This document shows, one piece after another, positions 22,736 to 32,859 of a DNA stretch of 64,000 nucleotides (positions within the stretch are counted from its first letter, which is position 1; every line of letters starts with the position of its first letter). Position numbers and translations under genes: made by a program. A model generated the notes under the pieces. That model saw only the letters and a list, made by a program, of their open reading frames with translations, made no database searches and was not told where the DNA came from. This stretch comes from Acanthosepion pharaonis (Eukaryota; Mollusca; Cephalopoda; Sepiida; Sepiidae), in assembly GCA_903632075.3 (NCBI GenBank), contig CAHIKZ030003327.1, positions 2,728,501 through 2,792,500 on the forward strand, in the 5' to 3' direction.

Positions 22736-22741
22736 CTAATA

Positions 22742-22857
22742 CCCTTGGAGAAGGTATGTCTTCTTTTCTTCTCCCCGCAGCTATGGGTAAATAGAAAGAC
22801 CCTTGGAGAAGATATGTCTTCTTTTCTTCTCCCAGCAGCTATGGGTAAATAGAAAGA
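22742..22857 (+). repeat. Tandem duplication, 58-bp unit, 2 copies
   Basis: The unit starting cccttggagaag occurs at 22742 and 22800 with few differences and ends atgggtaaatagaaaga. Confidence 0.9.
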
Positions 22858-23626
22858 CCGGGTTCTATAGCCTTGGATGGCAACTGATCTACCGCAGAAA
22901 GAAATGACAACCTACTGCGAGAAAAAATCTGCCTCATCAGTCATGTATCGAAAGATACATGATCGCCTAAGCGTGTATCACACATGGCACATAACTGACT
23001 GAACAACGGTCTACAATGCAAGCTCTAAAATCATCCCCTACTATTGAAACTCAAAACGAGTTTAGATTAATTGAACGAAACGCGTAATGGTCTGCCTTAC
23101 GCATAAGATAATTGCGACTCCCCTCACTTTCAGTGTTTTGATCTTAGGTATGAAAATAGAAATTTGAATGCTGATTTTCAAGGCAAGAAATCTGTCACGA
23201 CTTAACACTTTCTTCCATCTCCTGACTTAAGCAAACCAGTAGCCGACACAATGCCAAATAACTATATAGATATTTCACCGTGCATTTCTCAATGACGTCA
23301 TAGACTTCCAAAATGTTAAATTTTTTCTACATTTGAAAATCTGGGACAACACGATCTTCTTAGCAGTTTATTTTTCTGCTGTCTGTGACTCTGCACCAAG
23401 TCAAGCCATCTTTATATGCGATAAAGCATGAACAGAAAACGCTGAAACTGGAGGCGTCTCTGTAAACATTTATTTCATCAGGTAGCGCCAGCAGACGTGG
23501 CTGAGCGATTATAAACACAGGCAAAATCTGTATCCACTTTATACTGATACGCTTGCGAAGGGTTATGAATAGAAAGTAATGATGCATATTAAATTGAAAG
23601 TCACCACCAATAATTATCTAAATTTG

Positions 23627-23629
<3 letters not shown>

Positions 23630-23681
<52 letters not shown>

Positions 23682-23824
23682 TGTCTGTGTGTGTGTGAAC
23701 ATTGAAGTCAACACTCAAAGGCGACAGGCTGTTTCATGCTGGACGCAATCGTCAGATATTTATATTTACATACGCTCTATCTGTGATATTGAACAGTTTA
23801 TCCCTTAAATATAGCACTCCTTAA

Positions 23825-23877
<53 letters not shown>
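23630..23877. mobile_element. (TA)n-bracketed unit H1, copy 1 (half palindrome)
   Basis: (TA)n at 23630-23678 and 23829-23877 flank one arm of the H1 family. It contains gtgaacattgaagtcaacac, then aggcgacaggctgtttcatg, then the distal region acgctctatctgtgatattg and tatcccttaaatatagca. The second arm is missing here, so only the right half is kept. The minus strand at 23757-23730 has CTGACGA...GCA, T, GAAAC. Confidence 0.8.
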
Positions 23878-23879
<2 letters not shown>

Positions 23880-24175
23880 AGGAAAAGCAACAAATCACGA
23901 AAATGCAGTAATGGTTTAAATTTATCCAGAGAAAAAAGTCTCATTGATAAATTTATAATTGTTTGTAAATTTATACCATTTATATCTCCGGTCGGATGAG
24001 ACTTACTGGTCGAAATAAATCATGATTTATTACCGCATTTTCGTGATGTGGTGAGCTTTTCTTTACATATAGCAATATATATTGTAAACATTGAGCTCTC
24101 TACGGATCTATATTTTTAATAGTTTATATTAAAAAGAACCGATTGGATTATCCTTTCCACTTACGGATTTGGTAA

Positions 24176-24177
<2 letters not shown>

Positions 24178-24251
<74 letters not shown>

Positions 24252-25022
24252 GCGTATCTTCATTCAAGGATGTTTGATTGAATAATCAAGAAATATTATG
24301 TCTATTTTGTTTTGATTTAATTCCCTCAAAATCACGAATCAATTTCTTAGTGCTGTTGCAAAAATGATTTAGAAAGACGCCGTAGTTTCGGTTATTTCTT
24401 TTATTTTCCCAAGTACTTTTATTCTCATCCAAGATCCCCTTCAGTGGGGGAGGGGTTAAAAAAATTCACAACCATCAATTACATTAATTTTCTCTGTTAG
24501 CAATCCAACCCTTAACCAACTTAATGATTCGCAATAACTCTTCTCCGTCAATTAATGTTCTGCAAAAGACCAACATTATATATCATTTTTAATCTCCTTT
24601 GAGAGATTGTATCTTTGATAAAAAAAAATGTTTTGAAATGCTCAAAATGTCAGTTTTTCTGCAAATTGCATTTTGAGTATTTTAAAACATTAATAATAAA
24701 AAATATAAATTAAGTTACCACCGATACATATTCTTAACGTTAATTTTTAAATTGACTATTACTATAAGCGTTTAATGTGCATTTACAAAAAATTCGCAAC
24801 TATCAATTACATTAATTTCTTATCTTAAGAATTCACCCCTGAATATGATCTTGGATGTAAGTGAAAGTACTTGGGGAAAAATAACGGAAATAATAAAAAC
24901 TACGACGTCTTTCTTAATCAGTTTTGTAACGGCACCATGAAATTGATCTGTGAATCTGACAGGATTAAATAAAAATATATAGACTTAATTTGTCTACATT
25001 ATTCTACCAAGCAAACACACAC

Positions 25023-25082
<60 letters not shown>
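24178..25082. mobile_element. (TA)n-bracketed long inverted repeat H2
   Basis: (TATC)n and (TA)n at 24178-24248 and (TA)n/(TG)n at 25026-25082 enclose inverted arms of about 150 bp (24300-24450 against 24845-24990). Both arms contain 'cgtagttt', 'ttattttcccaagtactttt' or its inverse, and 'catccaagatc'. A nested hairpin lies at 24628-24692 (gttttgaaatgctcaaaatg with its inverse). A direct 40-bp similarity at 24465 and 24786 adds complexity. No coding region. Each arm carries a degenerate CTGAA-type core. Confidence 0.75.
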
Positions 25083-25083
<1 letters not shown>

Positions 25084-25239
25084 GAACACACTTAAAGAAT
25101 TGTAGAAAAATGCAATAGATTTAAGTACTGTCACTGAAAATCTCATTTTTTTTGTACAAAACCATCTCACACAGAAATCGACTGATTTTTATGCATTACA
25201 GATTTGAATTTCTAGATTCGTATTTATAAACCAATCGAT

Positions 25240-25505
25240 GACGTCATATGAAGACCTTTATACATAACGACAGAAAGAGAGAGTTGAAATTTCTATGGCA
25301 CATTGAAAGGAAAATGGACTTGGAAAATTTGATACACACAAGGCAAGACGGACAGAGGAAAACAACGCTTAACCGACTTAGCGAGTTTGAGTAAATGGAT
25401 GTCGGAACAATGTTTAGGAGATTTAATAAAAACACAAAATTTATTAAGAGCTACAAAGGAAATTGTAGAGAGCCATGATCGACAGCTTCCTGAAGAGACA
25501 AGGCA
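25240..25505 (+). mobile_element. LINE C-terminal tail fragment (RTE-like)
   Basis: Across frames: GKWTWKI, YTQGKTD, RLSEF-like, SKWMSEQCLGDLIKTQNLLR, ATKE, then WRAMIDSFLK. This is the extreme C-terminus of the same LINE class as the tails at 5965 and 36780. It lies in the last intron of gene 1 and directly precedes a hammerhead-like core at 25534. Confidence 0.7.
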
Positions 25506-25533
25506 CATACACGATAAAAACATATACACAGTC

Positions 25534-25560
25534 CTGACGATGACACATGTGAGTCGAAAG
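25534..25560 (+). other. Hammerhead-like core
   Basis: CTGACGA, T, GAC, loop acatgtga, GTC, GAAAG, C. Stem II is only three pairs. It is downstream of a LINE tail. Confidence 0.3.
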
Positions 25561-25799
25561 CTAAGACACAGCCTTAATTTTGAATATTTTGTGCTTCAGC
25601 AATAGCCAAGTGTGCGGAAATTTATTCGTAATTTAGAAAAGAAGATATTTAAATTGACTATTAAATAAATTTGAATAGAACATGTTTAATAGAACAAATG
25701 TTGACTAATTTCACTAAATGATGTAAATTATGTATTGGATAAAAAACATTGGAAATTTCTCTTGTTACTAAGAAGTGTTTAATTTTTTTTTCTTTCTAG

Positions 25800-25938
25800 A
25801 TTTCTTTCCACGCAGTCGGTATACAGCATCGGCAGTGACAGTAACATGTGTGACACATCTGACGAAGAGATGACAGAATTGTTGTCCCTGACAAAGGGGT
25901 CTATGCAGAAAACTAGCAAGTTAATCCCACGGAATTAG
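25800..25938 (+). CDS. Terminal coding exon (gene 1, exon c)
   Basis: Acceptor ttttttttctttctag is strong. The first base completes a Lys codon with exon b, then the frame reads FLSTQSVYSIGSDSNMCDTS, DEEMTELLSLTKGSMQKTSK, LIPRN and TAG at 25936-25938. It is acidic and Ser/Thr-rich with no hydrophobic segment. EMTELL is a second [DE]xxxL[LI] di-leucine pattern, again fitting an endocytic or endosomal sorting tail. Phase agreement across all three exons without a stop is the main evidence. The 3' untranslated region runs into a Tc1-derived element at 26027. No AATAAA is seen before that element. Confidence 0.7.
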
Positions 25939-26026
25939 AACCTTGTTAAAAATCGAACAGTGCCAATCATTTACTTCTTTGCTACAAATAGTAAAATCGA
26001 ACTATTTTTTAGATCAACTTGATTAT

Positions 26027-26537
26027 ATACACATTTGTGCAAATTAATTAAACAACCTCTGTAGTTTCCTTTCTTTTATCATCCGCTCAGTCTTAGGCAC
26101 CTTGGAATGACAGGGTGTAATCGATTTTTATTTTTCCTCGGATTAGGTCATTTGCAGTGGTGTGCCGTAATATTGCTTCATCCGTGATTGCATCAGATTT
26201 TCATCACGCCCAGACACTATTTTCTCGACTGTCGATTAGTTGTCCTACGGCCATTGTCTGCGATGGAATTTACTCCAAGGAAGCGTACGAAACTTGTAAC
26301 TTTGCACGAACACAATGACAAGCCTTACCAGAGAGCAAATCAAAGTAATATCGACTGGCACGGAAACTCTCCTGATTTAAGTCCCATCGAGAATCTGTGG
26401 TCAATCTTCAAAGAAATACTTCGTTGAATGGGCATACGAAGTACTAGCGTATGTATTGGGTCATGTTTCATTGACAAATACGAAAAAATGTGAATAATAA
26501 CGGAATTATTCGTTTTGTTTCAATTAATTTGCACAAG

Positions 26538-26543
<6 letters not shown>
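26027..26543 (+). mobile_element. Tc1/mariner-type deletion derivative (MITE-like)
   Basis: The ends are inverted repeats: tttgtgcaaattaattaaac near 26033 and its inverse gtttcaattaatttgcacaa near 26517-26536. Between them only the first and last parts of a transposase remain. TA-rich sequence flanks both ends. About 517 bp long. Confidence 0.8.
26188..26427 (+). pseudogene. Tc1-type transposase, N- and C-termini joined by deletion
   Basis: MEFTPRKRTKLVTLHEHNDK is the start of the DNA-binding region. It is followed almost directly by IDWHGNSPDLSPIENLWSIF and KEILR, the last catalytic block with its glutamate. The first two catalytic aspartates are gone. The reading frame stays open across the deletion, but the protein could not transpose. 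Confidence 0.75.
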
Positions 26544-26581
<38 letters not shown>

Positions 26582-26608
26582 AGAGATAGCCAGAGAGAGA
26601 GAGAGAGT
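26540..26608. repeat. (TA)n then (GA)n
   Basis: (TA)n at 26540-26579 abuts the Tc1-derived element; a short GA run follows. Confidence 0.95.
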
Positions 26609-26644
26609 CACCCCCCCCACAAATCCCGAGTTAATACAAGTTAC

Positions 26645-26770
26645 CTTTGGAAACTACGATCACAAGTAATCAAGGCACTATTTTTCATTTTTGAAGAAAC
26701 CACATCCTCTTCAGTCAATTTATTCTCTCGATAGCTGCATATCTGCTCAGTAGCGTATCCGAAACGTAAA
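26645..26770 (-). other. Possible exon, minus strand
   Basis: The minus frame reads ICSYRENKLTEEDVVSSKMK, NSALITCDRSFQ and then a donor gtaact. The candidate acceptor (actgagcag) has a weak pyrimidine tract. The composition looks coding, but no partner exon or family was found. It could be part of an old repeat. Confidence 0.22.
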
Positions 26771-26884
26771 CAAAGTAATTTCAAAAGAATTAATGGATAC
26801 ATTTTTAATACAACATATTTATTACTTGAAACTTTATTATAGTAGAAGCAAGATCGATCCCAGTCAAAGAACACGTTTTCTTTA

Positions 26885-26997
26885 CTAAGATTTCTCGAAT
26901 ACTCAGACCACTAGACACAGTTTAATAAATAATGATGGGACCTTTATTTCAAGCACGAAATGTTGGATTAAAAATAAATCCATTACTTATTCAGAAA

Positions 26998-27048
<51 letters not shown>
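26885..27048 (+). repeat. SINE tail fragment then (TA)n
   Basis: gatttctcgaatactcagac, then a gtttaataaataatg-like end matches the tail shared by the tRNA-linked units at 31640, 42130 and 53110. (TA)n occupies 27004-27048. Confidence 0.5.
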
Positions 27049-27052
<4 letters not shown>

Positions 27053-27856
27053 GAAAAAAGAAGAAAAAAGCCTTTTCTCACTTAACTCATATTTACTTCG
27101 GAGTTTCGTGGTTATATAGGTATAACCACTCGCCTGAACAGAGTCATTTCTCGATTCTCCTGTACTTTTATTGGTGTGAGTGTGTTATGTATTCGCTTCC
27201 GATGGTTGTTGACAGATCTACCTCTTCCTTCCGCTTTTTTACTTTTTCTCTTTTATTTTTTCTCTTTTATTCTTTCTTCACCTTCATTGGTCTCTGGCTT
27301 ATATTTGGCAATTTAAATTAGGTTATGGTTCGAATTTTGTGTGTGTATGTATGTTTGTGCAGGTACGTGTTTATGCACGTGCCCATGTATGTGCACCCAT
27401 ACACACATAGAAGAAGGTATGCTCGTGTAGGAGCGTCTAACTGTGTGTTTGTGTGTGCTTATGTTAACAGTGTATGTATTATTAGTGGGTTGTATTATTT
27501 AACTTTATTTAGTGTTTGATACTCGTGTTTAGTTGTAAGAAAGAACAAGCCAATTAGTTGTTGCTTTTGTATTTTTCATTGCTTTTTGTTTAGTGTGCAC
27601 TTTCAGACAACTAAGCAGTACAATTAACAGAATGCCACAAAGCATGTATACCTTAAACCGCAGAAAAAACAATTTTCCCTTCATAAACTGTATTTAAAAT
27701 TAACACTATATGTGTGTGTGTGTGCATGTGAGTGTGTTTGTATGCACGTGCGCATGTGTGTATAACTGTATGTATAAAATAAAAGAAACACTCCATCATA
27801 TGCTGCACGTGCAGCATCTATCTATCTTTCTATCTCGATTTGTTCATATCTATCTC

Positions 27857-27911
<55 letters not shown>

Positions 27912-28111
27912 ATATGTGTGTGTGTGTGGGGGTTCATATCTATCTATCTACGATTAATACCAATAAAAATTTGTCACTTATTTGATTGATGTTACATTCT
28001 ACACCTCTACTCCAGAGTTTGGTAGACATGTAACCTTTCTCCCCACTTGTCAAGAGGAAAATTTCACTAACATTTTGCACACAGAAAGTCTCTCTCTATC
28101 TCTCTATCTCT

Positions 28112-28167
<56 letters not shown>

Positions 28168-28238
28168 AAGATTGCTGAAATTTGGTTCAATGTTTTGTTC
28201 GAAAGAATTTTTTCTCGTCATAATCTTACACATTTATA
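27049..28238. repeat. Microsatellite-rich stretch, no gene
   Basis: T-rich at 27230-27290. Interrupted (TG)n at 27335-27480 and 27710-27770. (TA)n at 27862-27896 and 28115-28166 with (TC)n before the latter. No exon signal. Confidence 0.8.
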
Positions 28239-28390
28239 TGTCGACTATTCGTTCATGCATTGAATATGGCTGCCACTTCTAGTCTGGTGCTTTTGTTATG
28301 TATTTAGAGATTCTTAATAAAATACAAAAAAGAATTATTGGTCCTGTCCTGGCATCTCAGTATTGTCTTCTGAATATATTTAGTAGAACG
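28238..28390 (+). mobile_element. LINE fragment (family B)
   Basis: STIRSCIEYGCHF, then YLEILNKIQKRIIGPVLASQ is the thumb/C-terminal region of the LINE family seen at 17255 and 61457. Confidence 0.7.
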
Positions 28391-28861
28391 TTTTATATAT
28401 ATGCATGCGTGTGTGTGCGCGCGTGTGTGTGTGTGTGTGTGTGTGTATTTGTGAAATATTTAATATTAATGATAAGCATAATATTTGATGAATTCTTTTC
28501 CAGTACAGTCCCGCTCACTTTACACATGACGTCACTTAAGGCTTGATTCAGACGCTAAGTTCACTATAAAATACCAGGATGTAGTCAAAGGAATTTTGTC
28601 TACCACACTGACAGCACATGGTTCTTGATAATCACCGAGACGGTTGAAAGGACTTGAACAAAAACAAGAGACCTAACATGAACTTCAGACATTTTAATCA
28701 GTTTCGATCCCGGTAAGGGAATATTAAATAATTAGAAAATACAATAAAAACGCTGAAATATCAAGACCTTCCGTCGAATTTAGTGAAACTTGTTTGGATG
28801 AAAATTTGTTGAACAAATGGTATATTTACGCATCTATAACTATACTATATTCATAAGTTAA

Positions 28862-28884
28862 AATTGCTCAATATCAGGGATAGA

Positions 28885-28952
<68 letters not shown>

Positions 28953-29128
28953 TGAACATTGAAGTCAACACTCAGAGGCGACAGCTGTTTCATGCTAGAC
29001 GCAATCGTCTAGCATGAAATAGCCTGTCGCCTCTGAGACTAGAATATTCACTTTTATATTTACATACGCTCTATCTCTGATATTGAGCACGTTATCCCAT
29101 AAATATACCAGATCTTAAATCTATATTT

Positions 29129-29206
<78 letters not shown>
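28862..29206. mobile_element. (TA)n-bracketed palindrome H1, copy 2
   Basis: (TA)n 28890-28950, then gtgaacattgaagtcaacac, cagaggcgacagctgtttca, tgctagacgcaatcg, and the inverse arm back to cactttta at about 29055. The distal region (ctctatctctgatattgagc) follows before (TA)n 29132-29206. The left distal part (ctcaatatcagggatagag) precedes the first array. The loop is very short here. Confidence 0.85.
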
Positions 29207-29219
<13 letters not shown>

Positions 29220-29350
29220 ATATCCGTCACTTTTCGCCCTGTGATGAATTTTATCAAGGAAAATTTACAGGTATATTTAGTTAAATCTGAAATATTACAC
29301 ACGTATACACACAGACACACACAGACACACAACAGACACGCAGACACACC

Positions 29351-29352
<2 letters not shown>

Positions 29353-29401
<49 letters not shown>
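29353..29401. repeat. (TA)n microsatellite abutting a Tc1 end
   Basis: About 24 TA units; the Tc1 terminus starts at once after it. Confidence 0.95.
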
Positions 29402-29407
<6 letters not shown>

Positions 29408-30150
29408 GTGCTGGAGGGAACTAATATTCGTACACATTCAAATTGTTAATTTATTGTATGTCCAACTAATGAATAAACATACTTTTCATATAATTAACTG
29501 TACACAGATGTATAATAACCGCATAGAAAACAGAAAAAAAGTTTGATTTAATAGAAATAAATTCCATTTATCCATTTTAATGAGTGAAAAAAGTATTCGT
29601 ACAATACAAAAAAAGAATACATAATCTTCTTTTAATACTTTGTAGAATAGCTATTATTCATTTCTACAACAATCAAACCTCTTTTTGTAGTTCTGAATTA
29701 ATGATTTGTAAATTTTACTTCGTATTTTGTTCCATTCTTCTTTGCATATGGTCTTTAGATTCAGGATGTTTGTTGGAACTCTCGATTGGATTTGAATTTT
29801 CAAATAACAACATAGATTTTCGATTGGGTTTAAATCTGTGGACTGACTTAGCCATTTCAAGATATTTACATTATTTTCAACAAGCCATTTCTTCATAGAT
29901 TTTGCAGTGTGCTTAGGATCATTATTTTGTTGGAAGATCCAATCAGGAGGAAGTTCAAGATTTTCTACTGAAATCATTAAATTTGTTTCCAAAATATTTT
30001 GATATGCTGTGGCATCCATTCTACCATCTATTACTGATATGCTGTCACTACGTTTTGCAAAAAACCATCCCCAAACTATGATGCTGCTACTACCAAATTT
30101 CAATGTTAGAACTGTGTTCTTTTGTTTGAAGGCATCGTTAAAATATATAT
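29402..30150 (-). mobile_element. Tc1-type transposon, 5'-truncated
   Basis: The right end keeps an inverted-repeat-like start (caatggtgctggagggaact, then aatattcgtacac) next to TA. The coding strand runs right to left. The other end is lost at a short (TA)n near 30142-30158. Confidence 0.75.
29654..30130 (-). pseudogene. Tc1 transposase, C-terminal two thirds
   Basis: The residues include FGSSSIIVWGWFFAKRSDSI, GRMDATAYQNILE, then WIFQQNNDPKHTAKSMKKWL, and STDLNPIENL. The position normally held by the second catalytic Asp (QDNDPKH in relatives) is Asn here. The last Glu is present. A start codon and the DNA-binding domain are missing, so it is inactive. The frame itself is open for 179 codons to a stop at 29654. 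Confidence 0.85.
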
Positions 30151-30414
30151 ATATATAACTATAAATTAAATAAATAAATATAGATACAAGCAACCATATA
30201 TGCGTGCAATCACGCGCATATATAAATTTGCAAATGATTTTTTATTTTTATTTTAGGGGGTTAACAAAATATTTCTCAATTTGGTATTACAGACGTATTT
30301 TTGATAATAGTAGCGCATGTAACAAACAGTTCATCATCATTATAACTATCAGATGATTTTACTGAACATGAAACTTCCAGTCGTACTTTCGAACGTAAGA
30401 TAATATGTATATTC

Positions 30415-30417
<3 letters not shown>

Positions 30418-30452
<35 letters not shown>

Positions 30453-30529
30453 TTATTAAAGCTTCATCAGAGAATGAGATCTCAGTGAACCCTTGCGTCT
30501 TAGGGGCTTTTATTATGTTTTTTTGGTGT

Positions 30530-30590
<61 letters not shown>

Positions 30591-31285
30591 GTGCAAATTA
30601 TAATTTATAAATTCATGAATCATTCATGCAAAAAACAAATATAGAGGTTAATGATTTAAATGGTGAGAATACATCTTCGTAAACAATAGAAATAAGATAC
30701 ATCAACCCCGAAACTGTATATGAATGTTTTTTGTATGAATGATTCATGAATTTATAAATTATAATTTGCACCCTTAATTGAAATTAAAATCACTGATCCA
30801 ACGTGCAACTTTCGGATAATAAGTGTGACATTACTGTAATTATTGAACAATATAGTTCATGCCACATAGACGGAAAATCTACCAGTAAAAAGGAATTTTT
30901 TTTTGTACAAAAACGCACAACCTTAAAATTTAAATTCAAACTCAGCGTTACGACCGCACGTTCCAAAACAATAACACATTTCTCATAGCATTTTTTCGGA
31001 TTTCATCTCTATTTTCGTTGTCCTCTTATTACCGAGAAGTAAAAAACAAGAACAAAATCTATTTCCATACCTGAGGATGTCTGTAGGAACAGACGAAAGC
31101 TTGTAAAATTAAAATACCTTATGCAACTGGAATTTATGAACAGGGATCATATCATTCATATACAGGTTCGGGGTTGATGTATCTTATTTACATTGTTTAC
31201 GAAGATGTATTCTCGCCATTTAAATCATTAACCTCTATATTTGTTTTTTGTATGAATGATTCATGAATTTATATGTATATATATA

Positions 31286-31323
<38 letters not shown>
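30418..31323. mobile_element. (TA)n-bracketed palindromic unit H5, copy 2
   Basis: Arrays lie at 30418-30449, 30533-30586 and 31276-31323. Arms ttcatgaatcattcatgcaa, ttaatgatttaaatgg occur near 30610-30665 and inverted near 31205-31270. An extra inverted piece lies at 30730-30770. The interior is shared with 11400-11640 and 44530-44720. It carries a CTGAGGA core at 31071. Confidence 0.75.
31071..31101 (+). other. Hammerhead-like core with intact stem II
   Basis: CTGAGGA, T, GTCTGT, loop AGGA, ACAGAC, GAAAG, CTTGTA. Six perfect stem II pairs closed by a four-base loop. Same stem as 44435-44408 and 45227-45254, but the variable core base differs (G here, C and A there). Confidence 0.45.
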
Positions 31324-31326
<3 letters not shown>

Positions 31327-31555
31327 ATTTATTCAAAATTATAATATATGCATGTTATAGCATCACTACAAAAATAGCCATTTTGTTTCAACACTTTTGA
31401 TTGCAATCAACATCATCACTTGTTAAGACAGCAGAAATGTTGAAACTAAATGGCTATTTTTGTAGTGACGTTATAGCACTCCGTACTGCGCACTTTTTAA
31501 GAAAAGTGTTTTTGGTTATCTGAATTTTATTCCATCTGTACCAACTCTGTACTTG

Positions 31556-31605
<50 letters not shown>
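31276..31605. mobile_element. (TA)n-bracketed palindrome H6, copy 2
   Basis: (TA)n 31276-31323 and 31558-31605. Arms: gttatagcatcactacaaaa, atagccattttg at 31350-31390, inverted at about 31440-31480. The right end is ttattccatctgtaccaact, then ctgtacttggg, as in the unit at 9972. Confidence 0.8.
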
Positions 31606-31608
<3 letters not shown>

Positions 31609-31639
31609 TTAGTGGATACTCGGGATTGAGTAAAAGCGC

Positions 31640-31810
31640 TTTATTTATTTATTAAACAGTATATTTATTTATTTTCCTCTACCGGCCTGAATGTTCGAGA
31701 GGCCCCTCTACTCAGACGGACTCAGTTTCGTATCGAATTTTTTTCTTTTAATAAGAATTCTTGAACATTCAGACCAGTAAATACAAATCAATGGACTATT
31801 TAATAAATAA
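31640..31810. repeat. Inverted pair of SINE tails
   Basis: tttatttattaaacagtata, tctaccggcctgaatgttcg on the left returns inverted as gaacattcagaccagtaaat, atttaataaataaac on the right. The centre holds tcagacggactcagt. Confidence 0.65.
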
Positions 31811-31939
31811 ACCTAGGATTAATAAAAATTCACTTTTAAATATTTTCTTTTTATACATTTGTATACAAAACTATGCAGATATCAACATTTCGGGAATATC
31901 TATGCCGACAAGTTTTGAATAAAAGATTAATTCTGACCT

Positions 31940-32075
31940 TTCCAAGTGGTTATTTGTGACTCAGTTGTTCTGACCGTATCGGATTTAAGTCTCCAAAGGG
32001 ACTCTAATTCGAATCCTGTCAGAGAGCGTATTTTTTTTTTCTTTAATAAGACTTCTCGAATATTAAATATACATA
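31940..32075 (+). repeat. tRNA-derived SINE copy
   Basis: A tRNA-like body with B-box-like taattcgaatcctgtcagag, then a T run and ctttaataagacttctcgaa. The same tail follows tRNA-like sequence at 42310-42410 and 53080-53160. Confidence 0.6.
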
Positions 32076-32099
32076 TATGACAGGGTAAAGAACAAGTTG

Positions 32100-32640
32100 G
32101 ATTCACTTTTATTAAAGCTTCATCAGAGTATATGATATGAAAAAAAAAAATTTTGTGTTGTGAAGCCTGTTTAATCAGTGAAACTCAAATAACGCAAAGA
32201 TAAACCATAATGTAATTACCAGACCCTATTGTAAAGATCGAGAGATTCGGCGTAAAGAAAAAAGAAAAAAAAATGCATATCTATGCGTCATGCATCACAC
32301 TATCAATGATCTAAATTCGAAACAATTAATTTCGCGATTATTATGGCGGTCATCTTCCAAATTTTCAGTATGGCTCATTTGATAAGCGATGACAACATGG
32401 CAGAAGAGGAAGCGCTGAACGTAACATGAAACAGAAACCGTTTCAACCACGTCGATATTTTTAAAGATGGGGAGATACTGTTCTTTACCCAGGTCCATAC
32501 TTGAATAAAAAAAAGAACCTTTTATATGCTGACTCAAGATAAAATATCATCGCCAAATAATTTTTCTACTTGTTGACATAACTTTGTTGCGTTACAAAAC
32601 TTGAATCAGTTATAAATTATTCCCGCGTTAAATCTCACAA
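32100..32640. other. No gene seen
   Basis: It starts with ttattaaagcttcatcagag (32108), the inverse of a CTGATGA start that lacks a GAAA partner. The rest is AT-rich without clear exon structure. Confidence 0.4.
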
Positions 32641-32758
32641 TGTGACAATTCTAGCTAGATATGCAAAAATGAAATCGCCTGGAAAATGGGAATCAATTCG
32701 TCGAAACGAGAGTATGTTACTCAAGTATCGCATTTTTTATCTTTTTTTATGGCCGAAG

Positions 32759-32801
32759 GGAAATCACCGACACAGTGACGACCACGCCAACTTACCAGGT
32801 A
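32759..32801 (+). other. Possible small exon before a strong donor
   Basis: A strong donor (accag then gtaaga) follows a 43-bp stretch that starts after a T-rich tract and 'ccgaag'. One frame reads EITDTVTTTPTYQ, another GNHRHSDDHANLP. No partner exon found, so this may be chance. Confidence 0.2.
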
Positions 32802-32859
32802 AGACCTTAATTCACTTATATTTTCTATATCTGGTAATGTGAATATGTTTTGCTGACTG

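Noticed and set aside
29584..29898. 104-codon plus-strand frame
   Set aside because: It is antisense to the Tc1 transposase remnant at 29654-30130.
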